A DNA stretch of 64,000 nt from Saprospiraceae bacterium (GTDB taxonomy: Bacteria; Bacteroidota; Bacteroidia; Chitinophagales; Saprospiraceae): the NCBI GenBank assembly GCA_016715465.1, contig JADKAA010000029.1:744001-808000 (forward strand). The letters run 5' to 3'. Positions 54,316 to 62,020 of this stretch are shown piece by piece (positions within the stretch are counted from its first letter, which is position 1; every line of letters starts with the position of its first letter). A program made the position numbers and the translations under genes. Below the pieces are notes generated by a model. That model was not told the DNA's origin. It saw only the letters and a program-made list of their open reading frames with translations, and did no database searches.

Positions 54316-55205
54316 AGGCTTTCAGTGATGACCTCACTGTTTACTTTTTTAATAAGTCCGCTTAGCACCTTACCGGTACCTCCGGATTCCACGAAATTGA
54401 CAACACCATCGGCAATCATATTTTCAATGGTCTGCGTCCATCTCACCGGACCTGTAAGTTGAGCTATCAGATTTCTTTTAATGACTTCCGGATCTGTAGA
54501 ACCCAGGGCCGTAAAATTTTGATACACCTTGCAAATCGCTTGCCTGAAAGTTGTGTTGTTTATGGCTTCTTCCAACTCTTCCTGAGCTGGTTCCATGAGG
54601 GGAGAGTGAAAGGCTCCGCCCACAGGCAAAAGCAAAGCGCGTTTGGCCCCGCTTTCCTTTAATTTTTCAATGGCTGCATTTACTGCATCTACGGTACCAC
54701 TGATTACAAGCTGGCCGGGACAATTGTAATTGGCTGCCACTACAATGTCATCGAGATCTTCGCTTACCTCCGCACACACTTTTTCTACTGTGGCGTCATC
54801 CAGTCCCAGAACCGCCGCCATGGTGCCGGGATCGGCGTCACAGGCATCCTGCATGGCCATGGCTCTTTTATATACCAATTGAAGTCCGCTTTCAAACGTG
54901 AGTACCTCTGCAGCAACCAGGGCAGAAAATTCACCCAGCGAATGGCCGGCGGCAGCAATGGGTTTAAAATTGTCCCTCAGCATGCTCACTTTGGCAAGTG
55001 CATGGATAAAGAGGGCGGGTTGGGTTACACGGGTTTCCTTGAGGTCATCCGCAGATCCTTCAAACATGATTTCTGATACTTTATACCCTAAAATTTTATC
55101 CGCCAGATCAAAAGTGTGTCTGGCAGCAGAATCGCTCATGTAAATATCTTTTCCCATCCCTTCATACTGGGCACCCTGACCGGGAAATACGTAAGCCTTT
55201 GACAT
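54312..55205 (-). CDS. fabD: Malonyl-CoA:acyl carrier protein transacylase
   Basis: 297 residues. It loads malonyl groups on acyl carrier protein at the start of fatty-acid synthesis. FPGQGAQYEGMGKDIY opens the fold. The nucleophile Ser is in AAGHSLGEFSALVAA, and the catalytic His lies in LLPVGGAFHSPLMEPA. It is the first gene of a fabD-yqgE-ABC-F operon and overlaps yqgE by four bases. The upstream gap of ~235 bases is divergent to dapD. Confidence 0.96.
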   Translation of the reverse strand: MSKAYVFPGQGAQYEGMGKDIYMSDSAARHTFDLADKILGYKVSEIMFEGSADDLKETRVTQPALFIHALAKVSMLRDNFKPIAAAGHSLGEFSALVAAEVLTFESGLQLVYKRAMAMQDACDADPGTMAAVLGLDDATVEKVCAEVSEDLDDIVVAANYNCPGQLVISGTVDAVNAAIEKLKESGAKRALLLPVGGAFHSPLMEPAQEELEEAINNTTFRQAICKVYQNFTALGSTDPEVIKRNLIAQLTGPVRWTQTIENMIADGVVNFVESGGTGKVLSGLIKKVNSEVITESL

Positions 55206-55415
55206 TGGAAACTTAAGCTGTTTTGGTGGTTTAATGATGATTTATTCTAAAATAATTAAGGCGAAACTACAAAAAAAAGCCAATTCACCATGAATTCAAG
55301 TTTCTTTTTATACTCAGTCCAATGCCCCTTTGGCGGATACCGGCAAATGAATTAACTGTCCTGTGAAATTTTAACACATTATGGACTCAAATTCTTCGAT
55401 TTGAATGCATTCCCA

Positions 55416-55423
55416 TATTTTTG
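55416..55423 (+). promoter_or_regulatory. Likely -7 element of dapD
   Basis: TATTTTTG followed by CCG matches the TAnnTTTG consensus and lies 18 bases before the dapD start codon at 55441. It also falls within an apparent ORF extension, which supports the later start. The -33 TTG is not clear. Confidence 0.5.
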
Positions 55424-55440
55424 CCGAAAGTAATAAAATC

Positions 55441-56259
55441 ATGGAATCACTCAGAAAGGAAATAGAACAGATTTGGGAAAATAATTCGCTCCTCGCTACC
55501 CACCCTTCGATGGAGGCCATCAGGCAGGTAATAGCGCTCGTCGATGAAGGCAATCTTAGACCGGCTGAGCCACTTGGTGATGGCAGCTGGCAGGTAAATG
55601 AGTGGGTAAAAAAAGCCATCCTCATGTATTTCCGCATCCAGGAAATGACAACCTATGAGGTAGGTCCATTTGAATTTCACGATAAAATTCCCCTTAAGAA
55701 AAATTATGCGGCACAGGGTGTAAGGGTTGTCCCCCATGCCATTGCCAGATACGGCAGTTTTATTGAAGCGGGCGCTATTCTTATGCCCAGTTATGTAAAC
55801 ATCGGAGCGTGGGTGGGGAGCGGCAGCATGGTGGATACCTGGGCTACGGTAGGTTCATGCGCACAAATTGGCCGAAATGTGCACCTCGCCGGTGGTGTTG
55901 GCATTGGTGGCGTATTGGAACCACCCCAGGCCAGTCCCACCATCATTGAAGACAATTGTTTTATTGGTTCCAGATGTATTGTGGTAGAAGGGGTCCGCGT
56001 AAGAAAAGAAGCAGTGCTCGGTGCCAATGTGGTCCTTACCCAAAGCACACACATCATTGATGTCTCAGGAGATAAACCCATTACCTACAAAGGAGAAATT
56101 CCGGAGCGGTCTGTGGTGATTCCGGGAAGTTATGCACGTACCTTTCCGGCCGGCACTTACAATGTCAATTGCGCTTTGATCATTGGTACCCGGAAAGAAA
56201 GTACCGATAAAAAAGTATCACTCAATGATGCCCTGAGAGACTATAATGTGGCTGTGTAA
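55441..56259 (+). CDS. dapD: 2,3,4,5-tetrahydropyridine-2,6-dicarboxylate N-succinyltransferase
   Basis: 272 residues from the ATG at 55441; the frame is open from 55405, but a promoter-like element lies in that part. The enzyme succinylates tetrahydrodipicolinate in lysine and diaminopimelate synthesis. An N-terminal helical domain (about 1-90) is followed by a left-handed beta-helix of hexapeptide repeats (GSFIEAGAILMPSYVNIGAW; GSRCIVVEGVRVRKEAVLGA). The protein has the usual length and domain order. It is transcribed divergently from fabD. Confidence 0.95.
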   Translation: MESLRKEIEQIWENNSLLATHPSMEAIRQVIALVDEGNLRPAEPLGDGSWQVNEWVKKAILMYFRIQEMTTYEVGPFEFHDKIPLKKNYAAQGVRVVPHAIARYGSFIEAGAILMPSYVNIGAWVGSGSMVDTWATVGSCAQIGRNVHLAGGVGIGGVLEPPQASPTIIEDNCFIGSRCIVVEGVRVRKEAVLGANVVLTQSTHIIDVSGDKPITYKGEIPERSVVIPGSYARTFPAGTYNVNCALIIGTRKESTDKKVSLNDALRDYNVAV

Positions 56260-56328
56260 AAAAAATTAAGCAGTGGCGCATTAAACTTTATCCGGATTTT
56301 TATGTCCATTTATCATTAATTATGATTT

Positions 56329-57102
56329 ATGCTGAGAAAATTTGGATTATTCATCATCCTTCCTCTAATTGTAATGTTGGCAAATAAAGGCGGTCGAAAT
56401 CAGGCCACGACGGGTGCACCTTTTCAAAATAGTTCGCCGGCATGTGCTTCCTGCCATTCAGGAGGCAATTATCAACCGGTAATTTCATTTTTTTTAAAAG
56501 ACAGTCTTGGGAATATCGTACCCGGCTATACTCCCGGAGCGACTTACAACCTGGAAATGAGGATATCGTCATCCTCTGGCAGTCCCAAGGCTTATGGATT
56601 CCAGGCTGTAATGGTAAACAATGCCAATGCTCAATCAGGAACGTTCACCTCGCTTGGCGAAAAAGTGCGCAAACTAACGCTGCAAAACCGTACCTATCTT
56701 ACGCAACTTTCTCCATTGACCAGCGGCGTTTTTACGGCAAAATGGCTGGCTCCTTCACAAGCGGAACCCGCTACCCTCTTCATTGCCGGGCTGGCTGTCA
56801 ATGAAAACAACAATACCAATGGAGACAAAGGCACCTTTACTTCGTTTGCTGTAAATCCATTGCTGGTATCCAACACAGAAATCAGCACAGAAAAAGCTGT
56901 GCGTGTCCGTCTTGAAAACTGCCAATTGTTTTTTAGCGAAGAGGCAGATCAGCTGCTTTGTTATGATTTACAGGGAAAACTGATGCTCAAAGGCAAAGGA
57001 TCACAACTGGATGTTTCGTCTTTATCCCCCGGCACTTATGTAATTCAGGGAAAAAACCGCCATGGATTTTTTGCAGAAAAGGTAACCATCTTTTGTTTGT
57101 AG
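56329..57102 (+). CDS. Choice-of-anchor V domain secreted protein
   Basis: 257 residues. A signal peptide (GLFIILPLIVMLANKGG) is followed by a Reelin-like domain that starts with the conserved CASCHSGG motif and continues through GYTPGATYNLEMRISSSSGS and PKAYGFQAVMV. This is the choice-of-anchor V type. The last ~70 residues resemble a short type A sorting domain (YDLQGKLMLKGKG, LSPGTYVIQGK). The CxxCH motif looks like a haem site but is the only one. Role unknown; probably cell-surface. Confidence 0.78.
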   Translation: MLRKFGLFIILPLIVMLANKGGRNQATTGAPFQNSSPACASCHSGGNYQPVISFFLKDSLGNIVPGYTPGATYNLEMRISSSSGSPKAYGFQAVMVNNANAQSGTFTSLGEKVRKLTLQNRTYLTQLSPLTSGVFTAKWLAPSQAEPATLFIAGLAVNENNNTNGDKGTFTSFAVNPLLVSNTEISTEKAVRVRLENCQLFFSEEADQLLCYDLQGKLMLKGKGSQLDVSSLSPGTYVIQGKNRHGFFAEKVTIFCL

Positions 57103-57194
57103 CCTCCCGGCACTGGTCCTTCCTATGAACCAATTCATCGAATTTCCACAACCTTTGTGCATTCTGAGGGTTTAATCGGTTAAAATACCTTTCC

Positions 57195-58451
57195 ATGTCA
57201 GGAAGACTAATTGGAGCCTTCATCTTAATAGCGTTGTTGGCAATGCTTGAAATTTATACCTATTCAGGCTTGAGATCTATTGCCGGCAGTCATCGTCTGG
57301 GCAAATACCTGATGTATCTGTTCTATGGGCAGACCATTCTGGTGTTTTTAGCGTTTTTAAATCTGATGAACGGCATGCAAACCGGACAAATGGTGCGGTC
57401 AGCTTCCATGAATATATGGTTGGGCATCATCCTCACATCGGTGATTTCCAAGTTGGTTTTTTCTATGGTAATGTTTCTGCAGGATGGAGGAAGGATGGTT
57501 GGAGGCATTTATAATTATGCATCTGCAAAACTGGGCAACAATGATATGGATTCCTACATGCCAGGTCGAAGACAATTCATCAACCAGGCCGCGCTAGCAC
57601 TGGCAGGCATTCCCCTAATCTCCATGTTTTATGGCATGGCAGTAGGCAAATACAAATACACGGTTAAAAGAGTGCAGCTGGCCTTCAAGGACCTTCCCAA
57701 GGCATTTGACGGTTTTAAAATTGTACAGATATCAGACATCCACAGTGGCAGTTTTGACGACATCGGCGCGGTGCGAAAAGGCATAGAACTTGCCAATGCA
57801 CAGGATGCCGATCTTCTTTTATTTACGGGTGACCTGGTCAATTCAGAAAAAGATGAAATCAATCCTTATGTGGATGTGTTCAAGGCCCTGACTTCCAAAG
57901 CGGGAAAATATGCGGTGTTGGGCAATCACGATTATTACGGCTATTATAGTGTAGAAGAATCCAAGAAACCTGCTTACTGGAATGACTTTATGTCAAAATT
58001 TGAAACCATGGGATTCACCATGCTCAACAACACCCACACCTACATTGAAAAAGACGGAGAACGCATTTGCCTTGCCGGTGTAGAAAACTGGGGTGCCGGA
58101 AGGCATTTCCCGAAACACGGGGACCTGAAGAAGGCATTAACCGGAGTCGGTAAAGAGGATTTTACGATCCTCATGAGCCACGACCCATCGCACTGGGATC
58201 ACCATGTATTGCCCGACGATAAACACGTACACCTCACCCTCAGCGGCCACACCCACGGCATGCAGTTTGGCATAGATATGCCCGGCTTCAAATGGAGTCC
58301 GGTAAAATACAGATACCCCCGGTGGATGGGCTTATATGAAGAGGCTGGCCAATACCTCTATGTAAATCGCGGCTTTGGTTTTCTGGCCTTCCCCGGCAGA
58401 GTTGGTATGTGGCCGGAGATTACGGTGCTGGAGCTAAAATCACTTTCGTGA
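57195..58451 (+). CDS. Membrane-anchored metallophosphoesterase
   Basis: 418 residues. Three or four N-terminal membrane spans (about 1-150, with a twin-arginine-like RRQFINQAALALAG stretch near 135) are followed by a calcineurin-like domain. Its metal ligands are in ISDIHSGSFDD, FTGDLVNSEKDE, VLGNHDYYGYY, MSHDPSHWDH and LSGHTHGMQFG. The closest known type is YaeI/YkuE, which is thought to act on phospholipid-like substrates; this is inference. It is followed by a repeat-rich gap. Confidence 0.88.
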   Translation: MSGRLIGAFILIALLAMLEIYTYSGLRSIAGSHRLGKYLMYLFYGQTILVFLAFLNLMNGMQTGQMVRSASMNIWLGIILTSVISKLVFSMVMFLQDGGRMVGGIYNYASAKLGNNDMDSYMPGRRQFINQAALALAGIPLISMFYGMAVGKYKYTVKRVQLAFKDLPKAFDGFKIVQISDIHSGSFDDIGAVRKGIELANAQDADLLLFTGDLVNSEKDEINPYVDVFKALTSKAGKYAVLGNHDYYGYYSVEESKKPAYWNDFMSKFETMGFTMLNNTHTYIEKDGERICLAGVENWGAGRHFPKHGDLKKALTGVGKEDFTILMSHDPSHWDHHVLPDDKHVHLTLSGHTHGMQFGIDMPGFKWSPVKYRYPRWMGLYEEAGQYLYVNRGFGFLAFPGRVGMWPEITVLELKSLS

Positions 58452-58690
58452 TTTGAATTAGGAATTAGGAGTTTTGATTTAGGAATTATTTTGATTTCTT
58501 CATTGAAAATAGGTAGAAATTTAAATTGTTGTGAGCTATAGAAAGTGGTGTGAAATTTCCCGCTGAAATCGCTGAAACAAAACCCTTCATTTTGACATCG
58601 TCCTGATAAATAAAAAACAAATCCTATACATAATTATCTCTTTCGCAGAAACCGCAGATTATATGGAGTTTGGGAAATCGGTAAATCGTG

Positions 58691-58776
58691 ATGACCGAGC
58701 TGTTTGGCGAAGCCAAAAAAATGGCCGACAGGTCATTTTAGCAAGGGAACCACGAGCGCCTGCGAGTGGCAACGAC
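58691..58776 (+). repeat. Dispersed multi-hairpin repeat R1, copy B
   Basis: Three palindromes in the same order as in copy A: TTTGGC-GAA-GCCAAA (58703-58717), AAATGGCC-GACA-GGTCATTT (58718-58739), then a longer one with a tandem G-A mismatch (58750-58769). The arms differ from those of copies A and C at paired positions, so pairing is kept. Linker TTTAGCAAGGGAACC is nearly identical to copy A. Confidence 0.75.
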
Positions 58777-58826
58777 CAAACCCTATAAGGGTGTTGAGAA
58801 TTGGGAAATCGTGGACGAACGAACGC

Positions 58827-58892
58827 TTTCTCCTGCGGAGAATGACCGAACGATTTCTCCGAAGGAGAAAAAAATGAGCGGCAGCTCATTTT
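58827..58892 (+). repeat. Dispersed hairpin repeat R1, copy C (two tandem first hairpins)
   Basis: TTCTCC-TGC-GGAGAA (58828-58842) and TTTCTCC-GAA-GGAGAAA (58854-58870) are tandem versions of hairpin 1, each preceded by CGAACG. Then AAAATGAGC-GGCA-GCTCATTTT (58871-58892) is the same as hairpin 2 of copy A. The third hairpin is not preserved. Confidence 0.75.
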
Positions 58893-59134
58893 AGTGAGTT
58901 CCCTGCGAAATCGCTGTGATAATTCGATTACACAAATCACAGATTCGCTATCTCATACAGAACCGGGCGCTAATCGCCCGGCGTATTCAAATCCATTTTA
59001 GTTGGAAACTAAGAGTTCCTTTGATGATATGATGATATTGTATTGAGAACCCTGGAACACCTACCAGGCTACGCCTGTTTGGCTGACCTGAACACCTTCA
59101 ACATCTAGTTCCGAGCAGCGGGACGAACCACCTG

Positions 59135-59160
59135 CCTGGCTGGCGCCAGTCGGACAGGCC
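59135..59160 (-). repeat. Dispersed repeat R2, minus copy, abutting a stop codon
   Basis: On the minus strand the sequence GGCCTGTCCGACTGGCGCCA followed by GCCAGG matches the copy at 21832 except at a few positions. Its first base (59160) is the last base of the TAG stop of the DUF4286 gene. The GGCGCC centre makes it palindromic. Confidence 0.7.
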
Positions 59161-59474
59161 TAAGATTCCACCATCACTTCCATACAAGTCCTGAATGCAC
59201 CAAACTTACCGCCAAATTTTTCCTGGACCTCCTGCTGGAGGGCCGGGGCGCAATCGTGCTGGTATTCGAGGTAGGATTCAAGATTGGGGGCGCGATATTG
59301 GATGGCATAGGTGACTCCATCCGGGTTTGATTCTTCGAGGATGCGCAACATCATCCAGGATGAAAATTTTCCGCTGGCCATGACGTTGGGAATATGTACT
59401 TCTTTCATCCATTGAACCCAGGTATCGTGCACCGAATGATCGATGATGATGGTGACGTTGTAAATGATCTCCAT
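59160..59474 (-). CDS. DUF4286 family protein
   Basis: 104 residues from the ATG at 59474 (MEIIYNVTIIIDHSVHDTW); the frame extends to 59531, but that part overlaps the TPR gene. The small ferredoxin-like alpha/beta protein matches DUF4286 as I remember it (VHIPNVMASGKFSSWMMLRI; LESYLEYQHDCAPALQQEV). Function unknown. It is the last gene of a three-gene unit, four bases after the TPR gene. Confidence 0.78.
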   Translation of the reverse strand: MEIIYNVTIIIDHSVHDTWVQWMKEVHIPNVMASGKFSSWMMLRILEESNPDGVTYAIQYRAPNLESYLEYQHDCAPALQQEVQEKFGGKFGAFRTCMEVMVES

Positions 59475-59478
59475 ACCC

Positions 59479-61296
59479 CTAGGATTTTTCCATGTTGTCT
59501 CCCCTGAGAATCCTGTATCGCTTTCTCGCATCTACCACAAAGGTACTGCCTGAATATTCTGTAAAGAGCTTGAAGTATAGTTCCTGGGCTTTGGCGGCAT
59601 CATTGAGCTGGTAATCGTACATCTTTGCCAGTTCGTAAATGGCATTGTCGCAACGGATCTCTTCTTTGTATTTTTCGATGATGATACTATACATTTCGAT
59701 GGCCTTTTCCGGTTGTCTCAATTTTTTATATATCTGTGCCTTGGTGTACAAGATGTCATCGATCAGACTGTGCTCAGGGAACAAAAGGGCTACAGAATCG
59801 AGTTTAACAAAGGCTTCCTGAAACCGGTTTTGAAAGACGAGCATTTCAGCGTTGGCATACATGGACAGGGTGACATCGGTGGTATCCAGGTTGAGGTTGT
59901 CCATGATGAATACGGACATATCGATGGCGTCATTGGAGATAAGCCGGGTCGTTGCCGATTTCAGGATGTCAAATTGTTGTTGAGCCCACTCAAAGTCGCT
60001 TGTAAAATAAGACAACCGCGCATTTCGGTACCGGGCTTCTTCACCAAGCACGCCCTCCTTAAAAGCCTTGTCCACCTGCGAATACAACAGGGAAGACTCC
60101 CAACGGTCTCCGTCCATAAGGAAATAATCCCCAAGTTTCAATTTGGCGGTGGCAATGTCTGTGGGCTGGACGCCTCCAAAATTGATTACCTCTGAGAGCA
60201 CTTCTCTGGCAAGGGGTAAGTTATTCATGTACAGCGCTTCAAAATCGGCATACTCGATCATCAGTAAGGCTGTCTGACTGTTGCGGCCGTATTCCTGTAA
60301 AAAAGACTTATACTCCCCTTCGAGGGAAAGCAAGTCATCTTTCGTGAAATTGAACCCACGCGTAATCTTTTGTTTCTTGCTGTTGAGCAAGGCGCGCTTG
60401 GCACTCAAATAAAATGGAGAATTAATCGAGTAGGTCTCAGTAATATAGCCGTATGCTTCTATGGCCGTGTCGTAGTCTTCATCGTTGTAGGATATATTGC
60501 CCACCTGAAAAACCCGGTCTCCCAGGGCTTCCATTTTTCGATCAATGGCCCGTGCCTGCCGTAACGCCTTTTTGTAATCTTTTTGCTGGATGTAACTCCA
60601 CTCTAACAATTCCGGATAAAGCAATTCCTCCGTATTGCTTTGCATAAGGGTGAAAATCTGGGTTTGCAACTCCTTGATCTCATCTTCAGACAGGTTGCGC
60701 TCAAACGTCTGTTTCAGATAGTCCATATTGTTGCGAAACTGCTCTACCGACAGCAAATAATAGTAAATCATTTTTTTGGTATCTCCGGTTCTGCGATACA
60801 AGTCACCGAGGCTGAACGCGTATGCTTTGATGTTGCCACTTATTGCCCCACCCTTTTCATAGGCTTCAATGGCTTCTTTAAACAAAGAGTAGGTTATAAA
60901 CGCCCTTGCCAGTTCATCTGTGTGCTGGGGTTGTTTCTCCAGCCTGTTGATGGCATATGCATATTGGACTTTTGCCTTTTCGCCTTCATTCATCCTGTCG
61001 TATAAATTCCCAAGTGTCACATACAGGGACAAAACGTCTCCCTTCTTTTTGATTTCAGCTTCTGTGACCGATTTGGCTTCACTGTATTGTTTCAGGGTAA
61101 TGAGACATTCCGTAATGCGCTGAAAATAAAACTCATTTTCACCTTCTTTTTCGTACAATTGTTTGTACAGCGCAGCAGCCTTTTCATATTCGCCGTTGGC
61201 AAAATATTGATTGGCGAGCCTGGATTGCTGCGATATGGCCGTAAATGCCGATACCAATAACATGGAAAAAACAAAAAGAGTCCTGAGCATATTCAT
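59479..61296 (-). CDS. Secreted tetratricopeptide-repeat protein
   Basis: About 605 residues from the ATG at 61296 (or 61290); the frame runs to 61389 but the signal peptide starts here (LRTLFVFSMLLVSAFTAISQ). Consecutive TPR helices cover most of the chain: QYFANGEYEKAAALYKQLYE, VTLGNLYDRMNEGEKAKVQY, and near the end LYTKAQIYKKLRQPEKAIEM. TPR proteins scaffold complexes in the periplasm or outer membrane; this layout resembles tol-pal-associated or YbgF-like TPR proteins, but no specific assignment is possible. It lies between DUF2452 and DUF4286 genes. Confidence 0.82.
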   Translation of the reverse strand: MNMLRTLFVFSMLLVSAFTAISQQSRLANQYFANGEYEKAAALYKQLYEKEGENEFYFQRITECLITLKQYSEAKSVTEAEIKKKGDVLSLYVTLGNLYDRMNEGEKAKVQYAYAINRLEKQPQHTDELARAFITYSLFKEAIEAYEKGGAISGNIKAYAFSLGDLYRRTGDTKKMIYYYLLSVEQFRNNMDYLKQTFERNLSEDEIKELQTQIFTLMQSNTEELLYPELLEWSYIQQKDYKKALRQARAIDRKMEALGDRVFQVGNISYNDEDYDTAIEAYGYITETYSINSPFYLSAKRALLNSKKQKITRGFNFTKDDLLSLEGEYKSFLQEYGRNSQTALLMIEYADFEALYMNNLPLAREVLSEVINFGGVQPTDIATAKLKLGDYFLMDGDRWESSLLYSQVDKAFKEGVLGEEARYRNARLSYFTSDFEWAQQQFDILKSATTRLISNDAIDMSVFIMDNLNLDTTDVTLSMYANAEMLVFQNRFQEAFVKLDSVALLFPEHSLIDDILYTKAQIYKKLRQPEKAIEMYSIIIEKYKEEIRCDNAIYELAKMYDYQLNDAAKAQELYFKLFTEYSGSTFVVDARKRYRILRGDNMEKS

Positions 61297-61369
61297 TCTT
61301 ATAAAGCTTAATAACGGATATAAGCTGTAGTTAGTTTCTATTTCCAATTCAATTTCAGGACTCACAAGG

Positions 61370-61825
61370 TCAGAGTTCCACGCCTTCATTGTTGCGCGCC
61401 AGGATTTCCCAGGTATGATCTGCCAGTAGTCTGATGGTCGCTACGAAATGGTAGGGAATTTTTGCTCCCCATTCCTGAGGGCTCACCAGCGACAAGACCC
61501 ATTGGCCACTGGCCCGCTCGTACAGGTGATACACCTGATGCATGACCGGCTTGAAGCCCATTTCTGCGCGATACACTTTTTCTGAAATATCGATTCGATC
61601 GTGGATGGCCTGAGCCTGACGGATCAGGGTCTCCACCTGCTCCTTGATTTGCTGCAGTTGGTTTCCGGTCTGCTGATACATGGCCGTCATGGCGTTGCCC
61701 TTGGTCCTGCCTTTGTCCAAAGGCCTGATGATGGCACTGCCCACGTGATGCGCATAGGGCAACAAATGCGGCGTTTCCGTCGTCTTTTCCTTGTCAATTG
61801 GATTAAAGAAATCTTGCATATCCAT
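61370..61825 (-). CDS. DUF2452 family protein
   Basis: 151 residues. The N-terminal FFNPIDKEKTTETPHLLPYAH, the helical middle (QQIKEQVETLIRQAQAIHDR) and a C-terminal GQWVLSLVSPQEWGAK match the small cytoplasmic family DUF2452. The start is at 61825 or 61819. Function unknown. It is the first gene of a three-gene minus-strand unit and is divergent to leuS. Confidence 0.75.
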   Translation of the reverse strand: MDMQDFFNPIDKEKTTETPHLLPYAHHVGSAIIRPLDKGRTKGNAMTAMYQQTGNQLQQIKEQVETLIRQAQAIHDRIDISEKVYRAEMGFKPVMHQVYHLYERASGQWVLSLVSPQEWGAKIPYHFVATIRLLADHTWEILARNNEGVEL

Positions 61826-61985
61826 TTAAATGACAAAAATAACAAATAGTTCAAACATGCCCTTTCTGCTCTTTTTTCTCAAATAAATCCATATAAAATT
61901 CTTACAAAGCCATCTAAACTCATAAAAACCAAATATTATTAGCTTATCGGGCAGGTATAATGGCCTATTTTAGCGAAAACAATGT

Positions 61986-61993
61986 TAATTTTG
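61986..61993 (+). promoter_or_regulatory. Likely -7 element of leuS
   Basis: TAATTTTG followed by CCC matches the TAnnTTTG consensus, 27 bases before the leuS start codon. A -33 TTG is not clear. Confidence 0.5.
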
Positions 61994-62020
61994 CCCTTTA
62001 CAAACAGACTAAAATATTCC

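Larger units (their letters stand above)
58452..59159. repeat. Repeat-rich gene-free region 2
   Basis: No gene is visible. The region shares several repeat families with 21723-22420: R1 (58691-58776 and 58847-58892), R2 (59135-59160, with a variant hairpin CAGGC-TAC-GCCTG at 59065-59077), R3 (58559-58578) and the CGCAGAA pair (58644-58658). It lies between the convergent metallophosphoesterase and DUF4286 genes. No transposase or long inverted repeat is present. Confidence 0.7.

Noticed and set aside
56449..56463. Cytochrome c annotation from CxxCH
   Set aside because: There is one motif only, and the surrounding sequence fits the choice-of-anchor V domain, not a cytochrome fold.
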